From: Liolophura sinensis
Lineage: Eukaryota; Mollusca; Polyplacophora; Chitonida; Chitonidae
Direction: 5' to 3'
DNA length: 64,000 nucleotides
NCBI RefSeq assembly: GCF_032854445.1
Contig: NC_088304.1
Location: 6,957,704 to 7,021,703 of the forward strand
Shown: piece after piece, positions 11,841 to 24,518 of the stretch
Numbering within the stretch: position 1 is the first letter of the stretch
Layout: every line of letters starts with the position of its first letter
Notes under the pieces: generated by a model
What the model was told of the DNA's origin: nothing
Database searches by the model: none
The model's input: only the letters and a program-made list of their open reading frames with translations
Made by a program: the position numbers and the translations under genes

Positions 11841-14406
11841 GCGTGAGCGAGGAGTAACTGTATGTGCTCAACTGATTGGCCATGTTTCCTGATCTTAATG
11901 TGAAAATCTAAAGTAACGGAACTGCTACCGATTAATGATCGAGTACGTGTTATATGTTGATACCAATGTTGATGAGAGAATAGCTTACTTTAAATGGCCA
12001 TCACCACAACATTGTCTTTTATACTGACAAACTTACACAGAAATGGAAAATAAAACCATATAGTGACATTTATTAATATTTTACACAGCTCCAAAATTCT
12101 ATCGTCTACAAACCTTATCACCGTTGTTTCCACTTATAACGCGAGATTACAAAAGCAGAAAAGCGCTTTCAGAGGAGCGTCTGGTAAATCTCGGAACCGG
12201 GTAACTCGGTTAATCCCACTCTCAGATCAACCTGTTTGACCTCTCTGGAGAAATGGGGGAACTGGTATCCAGCAGGGTCATCAAATTATGAACAAGCCGC
12301 CCAGATCATCATGAGACTGATGTCTGTAGGAGATAGTAATTACTGAAGGGCATTGAAGGGTTCTAAGCGAGAGGACAGATTGTCATTAAAGATGTGTAGA
12401 ATACAGCGCTCCTAGACATTTATATCAGACCATGATGGCAAAAAGGGGAATAATTAATTAAAATGTGCAGTTCATTTTAAAAGACGCGAAGAGATTAAAG
12501 AAGTGAGATTCCTCACGTGAATTCTTCTGAGATAAAGGCTGATTGTACATTTCCTCTTAGAGGATGTGAATTATCCGTCAATGCCAGGTGTATTAACGTA
12601 GAGAAGTTGGTGAGGACAAAAAGGTGTGTTTACATAACAATGTGACATTTCGGATCACAAGTGATGTTGTAGTTCGTGGCTCCAAACATACAATGGTCTT
12701 GCATTTTTTCGCAGACGAAAGATATGCAGGCAATCACGTTGTATTTGTTCTGTACTAACTATTTTTACCATGATAACTTTTTCTACGCGTAACCAACTTC
12801 CAAATCGTTTTTGAAAATGTTGATTTGTGTCAGAATAAATTTTAGCATTTGTACACTGCGATATGTCACCCTCTCTTTAAAAGACCAAAACATTTTTCCA
12901 TTGATGAAAATAAGGTTTTAGGATTCCATGAATCGACCCCAGAGATAGAATTGAGACAGAACGTAGAACTTAAAATATGGAGTCAATACTATACATCCAA
13001 AATCCCACCGGTGAATGCCATTAGTGGCCATGATATATATTCCAAATACCATCATTACTATCAATACGACTGGAATCTCGTTATCTGTAACATCACTGTC
13101 AGCAAGCTAAAGAAACAATCCCAAAAAGTCTGATTTCTTCGGCTCAAAGGTGTCTCGTTTCTAGTTTAACCCTTGGTGCAATTGCTCCTTTGCGAGAGGA
13201 CAGCTCCTTGATAACATCACCTCATTTGAGGACGCACAGTGAGATGGTAGAAGACATATTAAAGTCATGTAAAAGTCTTGCGTTTCCCGGATCTGTCTAA
13301 GGTCAGCAGACAATGCCCTCTAATATCCACGACACAGTTACATCTCGACACCACAACGCCTTCTCAAGTGTTCCTCAGCAGACAACAAAGATGTATTTGT
13401 TAAGGACTGGTGTAAACGGCGATCTGCTCAGATGTAAATTGAAGTTTATCGCCATCGACAGATCTCAAGCCGGTAATACTGAACAGCCCGACGTGTCGAT
13501 TCAACCCGCATCGCCCTGAGTCTCTAAAAGACTCAATACAGCAGGGTTTATTTACAAGTCCTAAAGAAACTTTAGGACATTTTTTTCTGTCACAGAAGTA
13601 TCAGTGAACCCTTTGCAGAAAGTGGGCCACAGGAGATCGATTCTAAAGACGAAATCGAGACGGGTGGATCCTAAGTGTGTATAAGCCACTGTTTGGTTTG
13701 CAACATTTCTATGCCTGCAGCGGAACTTTTCTTGACTTAACGGAGCTGCGAAGACAGGGGAATAGAAGCCGAAATTTATCCAGATGTCTTGATTTCAAAA
13801 TAGGAATTGATCAACAAAGTGTAAGTGAAAACGGTCGCTAGGCCATGCAAGATGTAGGTGGTTGGGCGGCAGCTTTTTTTCAATACAAAATTGATATCAT
13901 TAATTGATTTAGTGATTATGGCCGTACCCATTAATTTTCTATGAACATGATACCCGCCATGATGATGGTGTATAGAACTGTAGTTCCGAAGAAAACTCCA
14001 GACTTTCACCTTTCACTTCTTAAAACTTCTAACATTAACGACAACCGAAGCAAGAGCTGGATTCGAGCTTGCTACCTCACTGATAAGGGTATTATCAGCT
14101 TTGGTTAGACCAGCCTTGGCTTATGCTGACTCGTGTCGAAAACATTTGTACACATTTGGAAACATTTTCTAACCCAATATATGTAAAATAAAATCAGTTT
14201 TTTGCACATATACACATGTACAATGGAGAATAATCATCAAAACCGCTCTTCCCAACATTCATCAACACGGAGTCATTCAACGCTTACAGCCTTCCATTTA
14301 TTATGTCGTGCCAAGTCAGGTGAGAACCAAGATTGTTTTAGATACGAACCGAATTGGGCTTCAGCGTGAACCTGCATTTGTGCTCCGAATGATTTATTGT
14401 TTATTT
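11841..14406. repeat. Subunit M1, variant b, copy 2
   Basis: M1b is 2566 bases. It differs from the a variant by many substitutions and keeps the central stretch encoding the 94-codon frame at 12849-13133. A donor-like GT at 11771 in the preceding M7 and the acceptor-like TTTTACACAG ending at 12088 flank its 5' part. Confidence 0.9.
12849..13133 (+). other. Conserved open frame in M1b (94 codons, no ATG)
   Basis: This is a stop-free frame starting at TTG, containing FSIDENKVLGFHESTPEIEL and ending ...KLKKQSQKV. It recurs at 26211-26495 and 60281-60547. A diverged homologue is open in all five M4 subunits (for example 20475-20702, containing STPEIHLRQNGELVIWSL). It is preceded by CTCTCTTTAAAAG, and in M4 by CTTCTCTTTAACAG, which looks like a splice acceptor. 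I do not recognise the protein. There is no ATG in this copy, and changes between copies 2 and 3 are three amino-acid changing to two silent. It is best read as a relic of an exon or a chance frame inherited by all copies. Confidence 0.2.
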
Positions 14407-14759
14407 GCGTGAGTGGGAGTGTACTTTATGTGTAGTGACTGATTAATGGTGCTACGTAATGTTTAATGTGTGAATCGAAACTAATAGTTCAGCTAGCGAT
14501 TACTGTTCGGACATGTGTTATACAGACAGTCATCTCTGTTAACGATAACAGACCAGTATAAATAGAAGCAGGAATTATTACAAATTAGACGACCATTACA
14601 TTGAAATTGTTTCTAGACAGATCATATTCCACAGAACAGGATCATAAAAGACAAATACCATTACATCAAGTGGCTTTTTCTAGTAATTTACTAATATATT
14701 ACACAGTCCGAAAGTCTTGTAATCATAAACCCTATGGAACCACGTGACGTTTTCCGTTA

Positions 14760-14960
14760 ATGACGATGGCCGAAAAGCATTTTAAGAGGAGCGTCTGGTC
14801 AATCTCGGAACCGGGTAACTCGATTAATCCCACTCTCAGATCAACCTTTTTCACCTCTCTGGAGATATGGAGGAATTGGTATCCAGCAGGGCTGTCAAGA
14901 GATGAGGAGGCCATCCAGATTATCATTAGGCTGATGTCTGTAGGAGATAATAATTACTGA
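14760..14960 (+). other. Conserved open frame in M2 (66 codons)
   Basis: This ATG-started frame contains WYPAGLSRDEEAIQIIIRLM and is also open at 2957-3157, 28121-28321 and 62176-62376. Differences among these copies are mostly amino-acid changing (G/S, S/F, R/G/L, V/A, P/L), which argues against a selected protein. No family is recognised. Confidence 0.12.
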
Positions 14961-16565
14961 AGGGCATTGATGTGTTCTGAGCAGGACACCGATTGTCATT
15001 AGCTGTGGTCTCAGACATTTATAGTAGACACTGATGGCAATACAAAACGGAATTGTTAATAAAAATGTACAGTTTTTTTTTAAATCTTTGCAAAGATTTC
15101 AATGAAGTGAGATTCCAATTACATACTATTGAGACAAATATTGTTTGTAGCATGTGCCCTATAGGCCTACATTTCAATGCCATGAACACTGAGACTTTGA
15201 TAAATAGCTGAAGGGGCCAGCACGACAGGTACTAGTGTAGATAATGCTGAGAAATCGCGAATCACAATTTCTGTTGTTGTCTGTGGCTTAAAGCTTAAAT
15301 GTACAGTGCGTGAACGCCTTTCCATGGCTGTAGGAAGTCGGGTCCAGGTCAGTTTTCAGTATTTTCACATTTTCAGATTATTCCCAACAATATTCTTTAT
15401 TTAAGATATCTGGTGCTTAAATAATGCTATAAATAGTAAAATTTAAGGCGTTCGAAACTTCCGGTGTGTCACAACAAAGTACAAAGTTTGGCAAATGTAC
15501 GCTTTGCAATTTATCACGTTCCCGTATAAATGAAAATATTTTCGCGGGGTACAGATAAGGCTTTGAAACTTCCTGAATGAAAACCAGAAAGAGTCTTGAT
15601 TCCTTAAAGCGGTAACAGATAAAATGCAGTCTACTTCATATCCGATCGCCATCCCGTAGGCGTGTAGGCGTCATATTCATTACAGTGACCAATTACCATT
15701 GTTGATATAAATACGAATTCAGCCATGTTGTTTTCTGACATCACTTTTTTTATCTCCTCAATCAATCTTGTCTCCTTCTAAAGTTTTCCTTGGTGCACTA
15801 ATAGAGCTCCTTTAATGCAAGAATATATTCTTGATTATACCACATTATTATTTTCTCCACCTATAGTGATAGGTTAGAAGGCATGTTAAGGTGATATAAA
15901 AGTGTAGCATTTCACAGCAGAAAAGTCTGAAGTTAGCAGGCAATGCTCTGTAATATCCACGACGCAGTTACATCTGGACAGCACAACCCTTCTCAAGTGT
16001 TCCTCAGCAGACAAAAAGACGTATTTGTTAGGGTCGCGTGTCGCGGAAATCTGCTCAGATGTAAATTGATTTTTGAACGCCATTGCTAGATCTTAAGCCG
16101 GTATTACAGAACAGCCCGACATGTGGGTACAAACGGCATTGCTCTGAGCCCCTAAAAGACTTCATCGAACCACCAGGGTTCATTTACTGGTCAAAGCTAA
16201 AGAACCTTTAGGACATTTTTTCCGTCGCAGAAATATCAATGAACCCTTTCCGTCAGTTCATCTCGATGAGATCGATTCCATATCTAGAAGAGCGAGACGT
16301 GTGGATTCTGATATAATGATATTTAATTTTCTGTGTCCATGATACCGGTCAGGCTAATAGTGTATAGAAAACTGTAGTTCTGGAAGTAAACTGCAGCCCT
16401 TCTTCAGCCAAGTCTTAAAATTACTAAATTAAAAACAAATCCGAACGTTGCAGAAGGAGCTGGATTCGAGCTTGCGATCTCACTGGCGATGGGATTATCG
16501 GCTGTGGTGAAGGGAACCTTGACTCGTTCTGGCTCGTGACGAAAACTTTTGGAATTATTTTTGTA

Positions 16566-16590
16566 TACTATCCAAAAAAAGAAACGCATA
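16566..16590 (+). repeat. Left terminal inverted repeat, element A
   Basis: The 25 bases start TACTATCC, followed by a run of seven A and GAAACGCATA. They are the exact reverse complement of 18074-18098. Confidence 0.95.
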
Positions 16591-16760
16591 ACCCGGTTTT
16601 TTGCGGAGGTGATGCAGTCTTTTCAATTATGCATAACTAAATAAGAATTGCTATTCTGCAAATATTTTTTACACAGATTAAGGAAGGGTTCATATCTACA
16701 CAACAAGGCCATCAACTTGAGGTAAGACACTCACAATGAGTCTCCCACTTGAGTGGAATG

Positions 16761-17768
16761 TCAGTATGTGTTGTGACCACCACGAGCACGAATAACAGTT
16801 CTGACACGCCTTGTCATGGACTGGATGAGACGCTGGATAGAGGCTTGGGGAATGTTCTGCCACTCCTCCTGCAAATATGCAACTTGCTCTTAAAGCGTTT
16901 GGGGTTGAGGTTGACGTTGGCGTAGACGTCGATCAAGTTCATCCCACAGATGCTCAATTGGGTTAAGATCCGGGGAACGGGACGGCCAGGGTAGCACATT
17001 TACATTGTTTTCGGCGAGGAAGTCCCTTGTGACACGTGCCGTGTGCGGTCTGGCGTTGTCCTGCTGGAATAACTCCCGCTGAACGTCAATGACAGTTAAG
17101 AGGTGTGGCTGCAGGATGGTGTCTCGGTAGCGTACGGCCGTAAGATTTCCCTGAACGTGGACAAGATTTGTACGACCAGTATACGATATTGCTGCCCACA
17201 TCATCACATTCCCTCCAACAAATCTGTCCACTTGGCGTACGCAGTTAGGGGCATAACGTTCGTGAGCACGTCTGTAAACCCGGTTTCTACCATCACGTCT
17301 CTGCAATAGGAATCTGGACTCATCACTGAACCAAATGCGTCGCCAGTTGCGTAGATTCCATGCAGTCACGTTGTTACACCATCGGAGGCGATTGGCGCGA
17401 TGGTGAGGACGCAGCACGATCCCAACATAGGGCCTCCTGGCTCTCAGTCCATGTTCCCTCAGCCTGTTCCGCACTGTCTGACCTGATATCCTCCTCAGTC
17501 CCGGTATGCTGGTTGCTGTGCTTTCAGCTGTAGCACAACGGTCAGGCAAATGGAGGACCCTTATGTAGCGATCTTGGGCTGCTGTAGTGACACGTGGTCA
17601 ACCTGACCGCCGACGGTCATTTGTTGTCCCAGTATTGTTGTAGCGGGCAGCAAGCCGTGAAATCGTGCTCTGGCTGACGTGTAGACACCTAGAAATGGAC
17701 GATTGGGACTCTCCAGCTTGAAGTCTTCCAATGGCAATATTTCTTGTGACAGTGTCAAGACGTGGCAT
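16761..17768 (-). pseudogene. Tc1-like (DD34E) transposase pseudogene, element A
   Basis: The reading frame runs from an ATG at 17766-17768 to a TGA at 16761-16763. It has 335 codon positions, a normal length for a Tc1 transposase, and no frameshift. Residues 1-56 form the first helix-turn-helix region (GRLQAGESQSSISRC...). A second one around 74-115 ends with the family motif RNRLREHGLRARRPYVG. The catalytic domain shows D149 in FSDESRF, D237 in FQQDNARPHT and E272 in SPDLNPIEHLW, with 34 residues between the last two. TGA at codon 57 (17598-17600) sits where RSGRPR would be expected, consistent with a CGA to TGA transition. TAA at codon 293 (16890-16892) removes the last 42 residues. The longest stop-free frame (16890-17549) has the catalytic triad but no ATG start and lacks the DNA-binding N-terminus, so it is unlikely to be functional. 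Confidence 0.93.
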
Positions 17769-18073
17769 GTTGAATCAGCTTAAAAAACACCACTTGAAAG
17801 ACGCCGATTTCCGGCCCGAAGGTGCGGTTTTATAGTCACACACTGCATGCTTTCCATGCGTAAGTTCGGCGTGTAAGACTGCACGTGATGCAGTGTGGTG
17901 CTGTATTTTTTACTTCTTCCAAAAACGGCCTCCAAACTCAACATTTTCAACCAAGAAATGTTTTGAGGAATAAAATGTGTGCTAACTGTGACTATTAACA
18001 ACATTAAAACACATTTTGCTCATGAAATGAAGACAAAATGTATTTATTTCATTTTAAAATAAAACAAAACACC

Positions 18074-18098
18074 TATGCGTTTCTTTTTTTGGATAGTA
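18074..18098 (-). repeat. Right terminal inverted repeat, element A
   Basis: The 25 bases start TATGCGTTTC and end GGATAGTA. They pair perfectly with 16566-16590. The TA that follows is the target duplication. Confidence 0.95.
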
Positions 18099-18167
18099 TA
18101 TGTCTACATATGTAAAATAAACACAATTCTTTCGCACATATACATATACAAAATTGAGAATAAATAC

Positions 18168-19822
18168 AAACTAGCAGGTCTGTGTGGATCATCGTTAGGC
18201 TACTGTCTGTAGGACATAGTAATTCCAAAAGGACATTGATGTGTTCTGAGTCAGGACACCTATTGCCATTAGCCGTGACATTGCGCACAATACAGCGGTC
18301 CTTACATCAGACCATGGTGGCAAAAGGGGGGAATAATTAATAAAACTTTTCCGTTATATTAAAAATTCGCGAAGATCTTAATGAAGCGAGATTCTGGTGT
18401 GAATTATGTGGAGGGAAAGCTTGATTGTAGCTGGTAACGTATTAGTAGATGTAAATTATTTGTTAGTGCTATGTGCATTGATGCAGAAATTGTAAATGAT
18501 GTAAAATCTAAAATCGCAATTGCTGTTGCCGTCCGCGGAATCCAAGATACTCTGGTATGCACCTTTTTCCTGAATAAACAACATTATCTATTCAGTATAT
18601 ACCCAACTGAATGATATTACCTAATGGTAATATCAAAACATGTGTCGTTTCCCAGGAGATCTGTGTGAAGTTAGCAGACAATGTTCTGTAATATCCACGA
18701 CTACATCTACATCTAGACAGCTCAGTCCTTCTCTACTGCTCCTCAGCAGACAAAAAAGACGTATTTGTTTGGGTTGCGTGTTGCAGACCTCTGCTCAGAT
18801 GAGAATTGAATTTTGGGCGACATCGGCAGATCTTCAGCCAGTATTACTGAACAGCCCGTGTCGATACAAACGACATTGCTCTAAGCCCCTCAAAGACTTC
18901 ATCAAACTACCCAAGTTCTTACACTGGCCAAGGCTAAAGAACCTGTGGAACATTTTTTCCGTCGCAGAAATATCAGTGAACCCTTTGCGTCAGTTTGGCT
19001 CGATGAGATCGATTCTAGAGAGGAGAGCGAGACGTGTGGATCCTGAGGTCAAACAAGCAACTGTTTGACTTGGCACAATTTTTATATTTTTGTTGACGTA
19101 ACGGAGCCAGTAATAGGGGAGAATCGAAACTGAAATTTATGCAGATATCTTCATTAGAAAATAGGAATTGATCAACAGAGTGTACATGGAAATCACCAGG
19201 CCATGCAGGTTTGTGGTTGGTTTGGCCATGGGTTTTTATAGTGAGAGCAGTAAAGTGAAAGCATAAACTTTTGTTGATCATCGATCCGTACAAAATTGAT
19301 ATCATTAATATACTTCATGATAATCGTCGTACTTGTTAATTTTCCTCGTTTACGATAACCATCAGGCTAATAATGCGTAGAAAACTGAAGTTGTGGAAGA
19401 AAACTGCAGACTTTCACATGCCACTTTTTGAAACGTCTAACTTAAAACGACAACCGAACTTTGCAGCAAGAGCAGCTGGTTTCGAGCTTGCAACCTCGGT
19501 GGCCAGGGAATTATCGGCTGTGGTGAGATCAACCTTGACTTGTGCTGACTCGTGTCGAAAACTTCCGTACACATTTGGGAATATTTCCTAGGTCTATATA
19601 TGTAAAATGAATACAATTCTTTTACACATATACATATATAAATTGGAGAACAAATATCAGCACAGCTGCTCTTACCCATTCACCAACACAGAGCCATTCA
19701 ACCCTAACAGCATTCCCCTTATTGTGGAGTGCCCAGTCAAGTGAGGACCAAATCTGACACGAGCCGAATGGAGCTTCAACTTGAACCTGCCGTTGTGTTC
19801 AAAGCGATTTATTTGTTTATTT
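18168..19822. repeat. Subunit M3, copy 2
   Basis: This M3 is 1655 bases. It begins at AAACTAGCAG right after the short M2 tail behind the transposon. It contains the longest version of the M3 frame, 142 codons from an ATG at 18640. Confidence 0.88.
18640..19068 (+). other. Conserved open frame in M3 (142 codons)
   Basis: This is the longest frame outside the transposon, with an ATG at 18640. It contains CRYKRHCSKPLKDF and ends RRVDPEVKQATV. Related frames lie at 5399-5731, 32010-32438, 42967-43299 and 52994-53293. The same DNA is full of stops and shifts in the paralogous M1, M2 and M5. Changes between copies 2 and 3 are mostly amino-acid changing. It is probably non-coding. Confidence 0.12.
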
Positions 19823-20984
19823 ACGTCAATGGGAGTAGCATATGTTTCCTTACTTATTTGCGGTGCTACATAATATAGCGGATATATGTTATCTCTGTTA
19901 ATGTTAAGATACCGGTATACTAGGAAGCATGACTTATAAATTAGATGACAATAATCATGAAACAGGTTTCTAGACTGATCAAATTACAAAGAAACACATC
20001 ATAAAACCATTCAGGGACAACAACATTTATTTGACATACAGTGGATTTTCAAGTAATTTATTAATATTTACAGCAGCTCGAGAATTTTGTAATTGTAAAC
20101 CTTACCGAACATTGAATAACGATGAAAGGGAAGGACTTTAACAGGAGAGTCTGGTAAATTTTGGAGCCGGGTACCTCGATTAATCCCACTCTCAGATCAA
20201 CCCTTTTCGACCTCTACGGAGATATGGTGGAATTGGTATCCAGAAGGACTATCAAAATATGAACGAACCGTGCAGATGATCATTACGGTAATGTCTATAG
20301 GAGATAGAAATTACCGAAGGGCATTGGGTTCTGAGCCAGGATTTTCATTAGCAGTGATGACAAAAACATGGAATTATTATTTAAAAGGCACAGTAAATTT
20401 AAACAGTGGCAAAGATTTCAATCAAGTGATTTTCAAGTGATCACTTGACCTTAACAACATTTAAGCTTTAGAGCATGATGGCTTTTGTCATCATACATTA
20501 CAGTATTTTGGACACTGCAGTATATGACCTTCTCTTTAACAGACCAAAATGTTTTTCCATTGGTGAGATTAAGACTTTGGGATCTCCTGAATCGACACCA
20601 GAGATACACTTGAGACAGAACGGAGAACTTGTAATATGGAGTCTATTTCATATCCAATATCCTACCGATAAATACAAACTGTTGTCGTATTATCTATTAT
20701 AGTATCATGTATCATCAATGCTATCAATACGATTAGGGAACCACGTTTATGTTTTGACATTACTGTCAGCATATTCCATAAAACAATCCATCAAAAATTT
20801 CATCTCATGCTGTATAAGGTCTGCCCTAAAATTTCGCCCTTTGAGTAATAGCTGCTTTGCACAAGGACAGTGTGTAGTATTCTTCTCGAATACATCACCT
20901 GACTTCAGGACACGCAAGGCATATTGATATGATGTACAACATACAAAACATTGTACAATGTACGTGTAGAGTTATTGTTTATTT
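19823..20984. repeat. Subunit M4, copy 2
   Basis: This M4 is 1162 bases. Relative to copies 1 and 5 it lacks about 180 bases, and the break is marked by a 16-base perfect palindrome at 20433-20448. The 75-codon frame is at 20475-20702. Confidence 0.88.
20433..20448. other. Palindromic deletion junction in M4, copy 2
   Basis: TCAAGTGATCACTTGA is a perfect 16-base palindrome at the point where copies 1 and 5 have about 180 further bases. The arm repeats the nearby ATCAAGTGAT at 20421, which suggests templated repair at the break. Copy 3 shares it. Confidence 0.75.
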
Positions 20985-22961
20985 GCGTCAGTGGGAATAC
21001 TGTATGTGTGCTTTCTGACTGGCCTGGCTTCCTATAAATGTTAATGTGTAAATCTAAAGTAACAGATGAACTAGCGAATAATGATCGGGTAAGTGTTATA
21101 TATACTGATCTCTGTTGATGAGAGAATAGCTTACTCTAGATCGCCATAACCATACAATTGTCTTCTAAACTGACAAAATAACACAAAAATAGATGGTAAA
21201 ACCATACAGAGATAGACACCAATACACAAAGTGGAATTCCAAGACATTTAATAATATTTTACAGAGCCCAAAAATTCTAGAGTATACAAACCTTATTGAA
21301 TCACGTGATATTTCCGTTAACAGCGCGAGAAAACGATGACAAGGACGCATTATAAGAGAAGCGTCTGGTAAATCTCGAAACCGGGTAACTTGGTTAATTC
21401 CACTCTCAAATCAACCTTTCCAACCACTACGAAAGTATCCAGCAGGGCTATCAAAATATGAACAAGCCGTGCGGATCATGGTTTAGCTGACGTCTGTAGG
21501 AGATAGCAATTAGCAAAAACGACACTAACAGGTTCTAAGCAAGGGCACTGACTGCCATCAGCCGTAACATTGGCCTTTAGTCGTAGATATTTGAATCAGG
21601 CCCTGAAGGCAAAAAGAGGGAATAATTAATAAAAACGAACCGCTACAGTTAATTTAAAAAGTCGCGAAGACATTGATGCGGTCAGATTCTCAAGTGAACT
21701 CTGGTGAGAGAAAGGTTGATTGTAGCGTGTGAGCTATTAGGAGATGTAAATTATTTGTTAATGGCATGTGCATTGATGCAGAGACTGTAAATGATGTAAA
21801 ATCTAAAATAGCATTTGCTGTTGCCCTCAGAGTGCTAAGAGATGAACCCTTTTTCAGTATGAACAACATTCCCTCTTTTAAATATACGTAATTAAATATT
21901 ACGGCTTTCGTAAATTTTGGTCTGTGTCAGGACAAACAGAGAGAGGCTGGCAGGCATATCAGGTTGATATGAAAGTGTAGCATTTCCCAGCAGATCTGCC
22001 TGAAGTTAGCAGGCAACGCTCTGTAATATCCACGATTCAGTTACATCGGGACAGCTCAACCCTTCTCAAGTGTTCCTCAGCAGACAAAAAAGACTTATTT
22101 GTTAGGGATTGATGTCGCTTAGATCTGCTCAGATGTAAATTAAATTTCGGACGACATCGCCAGATCTTATGCCCGTATTACTGAACAGCCAGACGTGTCG
22201 ATGAAAACGGCATTGCTCTGAGCCTCTGAAAGACTTCATCAAAGCACCGGGTTTTATTTACAGGTCCCCGGTAGAAAACCTTTAGGACATTTTTTCCGTG
22301 GCAGAAATATCAGTCAGCCCTTTCGACCACAGGAGATCGATTCTAGAGAGGAGAGCGAGACGTGTGGATTCTGAGGGTAAATAAGCAACTGTTTGGTTTG
22401 CCACAATTTTTATGCAAGAATCGGAGATTTTGTTGACGTAACAGGGGTGCCCAGGGAGGAGAATCGAAATTGAAATTTATCCACATGTCTTGATTACAAA
22501 ATAAGAAATGAGCAAGAAAGTGCACATGAAAACAATCGCATGGCCATGCAAGGTGTGGGTGGTTTGGCGATCGCTTTTTACAGAGCAGTAAAGTGAAAAC
22601 ATAGACATTCCTGATGTCGTTGTTCAAGCCATACAAAACTGATATCATTAATTAATTTTGTGATAATCGTCGAACTCATCAATTTTCTATGCACATGATA
22701 CATGTCAGGCCAATATTGTATAGAAAACTGTACTTTTGGAAAAAAAACTGCAGCCCTTCACCAGCCACTTCTAAAACATTCTAACATATGAAGAAATCCG
22801 AACATTGCAGAAAAAGCTGGATTCGAGCTTGCAACCTCACTGTCCAGGGAATTATCGGCTGTGGTGAGGGAAACTATGACTAAAGCTGGTTTTCTTGATC
22901 TACATTATAAAATAAATCGATTCTTTCTCACATATAATTAGATAAAATGGAAAATAAATCG
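20985..22961. repeat. Subunit M5, copy 2
   Basis: This M5 is 1977 bases. It retains the stretch ATAATGATCGGG...GACAAAATA (21078-21180) that copy 3 has lost. No gene is recognised. Confidence 0.88.
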
Positions 22962-24518
22962 AAACTAGCAGCTAATGATTATTCTTTGATTATGTGCTTT
23001 ACAGATAAGGGATAAAAAAAAACGGTATACAGGTAAGCATGAATTATTATAAATTAGACGACAACAATCATGAAATAATTTTCTAGACTGATCAAGCTGC
23101 ACAGAAACAGGTCATAAAACCAAAGAGAGATAAACAACGTTACATAAAGTGGATTTTAAAGTAATTTAGTAGTATTTTACACAGCCCGAAAATCTTGTAA
23201 TCATAAACCCTATCGAACCACGTCATGTTCCCCGTTATAACGATGACACGGTAGCACATTGAGAGCAGCGTGTGGTAAGTATCGGAACCAGGTATCTCCA
23301 TTTATTCCACTCTCCTTTCAGACCTCTATGGAGATATGTGGAATTTATTATCCAGCAGAGCTATCTAAATATGAACGAGCCGTGCAGATCATCATGAGGC
23401 TGATGTCTGTAGGAGACAGTAATTACTGAGAGGCAATGAGCCAGGACAACAATTGTCATTAGCTTTGAAACTGTGTAGAATACAGTGGTTCTATACATTT
23501 ATATCATACACTGAAGGCAAAAGAGGGGGTGGGGGGACAATTAATACAGTTCATTTAAAAAGTCCCGAAGATTTTAATGAAATGAGATTCTTATGTGAAT
23601 TCTTGAGAGATTGGATGTAGTGAGCGACATATTAGGAGATGTAAATTATTTGTTGGGGCCATGTACATTGACGCAGAGATTGTAAATGACGTGGAATCTA
23701 AACTCGCAGTTGGTGTTGCCGTCAGTGGATTCGAAGATACAAGATTATTATTGAACAGCCTGACGTGTCAATGCAACCCGCATCGCCCTGAGTCTCTGAA
23801 AGACTCAATCCCCCAGGGTTTATTTACAGTCCACCGATAAAGAGCCTTTAGGACATTTTTTCCGTCGCAGAAATATCAGTCAGCCCTTTGCGTTAATTCG
23901 GCCACAGGAGATCGATTCTAGAGAGGAGGGCCAGACGTGTGCATCCTGAGTGTAAATAACCAACTGTTTGGTTTGCCACAATTTTTATTCCAGCAGCGGA
24001 ACTTTTGTTGACGTAACGGGGCCGTCAAGGGAAGGTGAAATTTATCAAAATGTCTTGATTACCAAATTGAGAAAAATTGAGAAACCAAGTGTGCATGAAA
24101 GGATATGCAGGCTGTGGGTGGTATGGTTCTGGCTTTTTACAGAGCAATAAAGTTAAACCATAGATTGTATTAATTTTCTTCCTCAATCCATACAAAATGA
24201 GCTGCAAGAGTTGGATTCGAGCTTGCGACCTCACTGACCAGGAGATTATCAGCTTTGGTAAGAGCAACCCTGGCTCGCGCTGACACGTGCTGTAGAATAA
24301 ATACAAGTCTTTTGCAAATTTTCCGAGATAACATGGAGAATAAATATCAAAACACTTCTTCCTACCCATTTACTAAGACGTAACCAATCAACGCGTACAG
24401 CCTTCCCCTTATTATTCAGTATTAAGTCAGGTAAGTCTCAAACTTGTGTTAATTACGAGCCCAATGGAGCTTCAGCTTGGACCTGCATTTGTTCTCATAA
24501 TGATTTATTCTTTTTTTT
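22962..24518. repeat. Subunit M6, copy 2 (mosaic)
   Basis: Its first half resembles M6 of copy 3. Its second half, from about 23.8-24.0 kb, matches copy 1, including ATCAAAATGTCTTG and AAATTGAGAAAAATTGAG. Copies 3 to 5 instead have CCAAATGTC or CCAGATGTC and CAGTAATTGAG or TAGTAATTGAG. The subunit is therefore the junction of the duplication that made copies 2 and 3. Confidence 0.85.

Larger units (their letters stand above)
16566..18098 (-). mobile_element. Tc1-like DNA transposon, dead copy A
   Basis: The 1533-base element is bounded by 25-base perfect terminal inverted repeats starting TACTATCC. It is flanked by TA at 16564-16565 and TA at 18099-18100, the duplication typical of the Tc1/mariner superfamily. 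The same locus without the element is visible in three other repeat copies, so the boundaries are directly supported. One transposase gene on the minus strand fills most of the interior. It is full length but has two in-frame stops, so the element cannot make its own transposase. Intact inverted repeats mean it could still be moved by an active relative. The family name within Tc1/mariner is not recognised. Confidence 0.95.
14407..18167. repeat. Subunit M2, copy 2, split by Tc1-like element
   Basis: The M2 body runs 14407-16565 and 18099-18167, and the transposon lies between. Removing the element and one TA restores the sequence seen in copies 1, 4 and 6. The TATAAATAG motif is at 14557, and the 66-codon frame is at 14760-14960. 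Confidence 0.9.

Noticed and set aside
16890-17549. 219-residue frame as an intact transposase gene
   Set aside because: It begins at TTG, not ATG, lies downstream of an in-frame stop in a longer frame that starts at 17768, and ends at a premature TAA. It is the middle of a pseudogene.
18640-19068. 142-codon M3 frame as a real gene
   Set aside because: Copy-to-copy changes are mostly amino-acid changing, the start is absent or altered in copies 1, 4 and 5, and the paralogous DNA in M1, M2 and M5 is full of stops.
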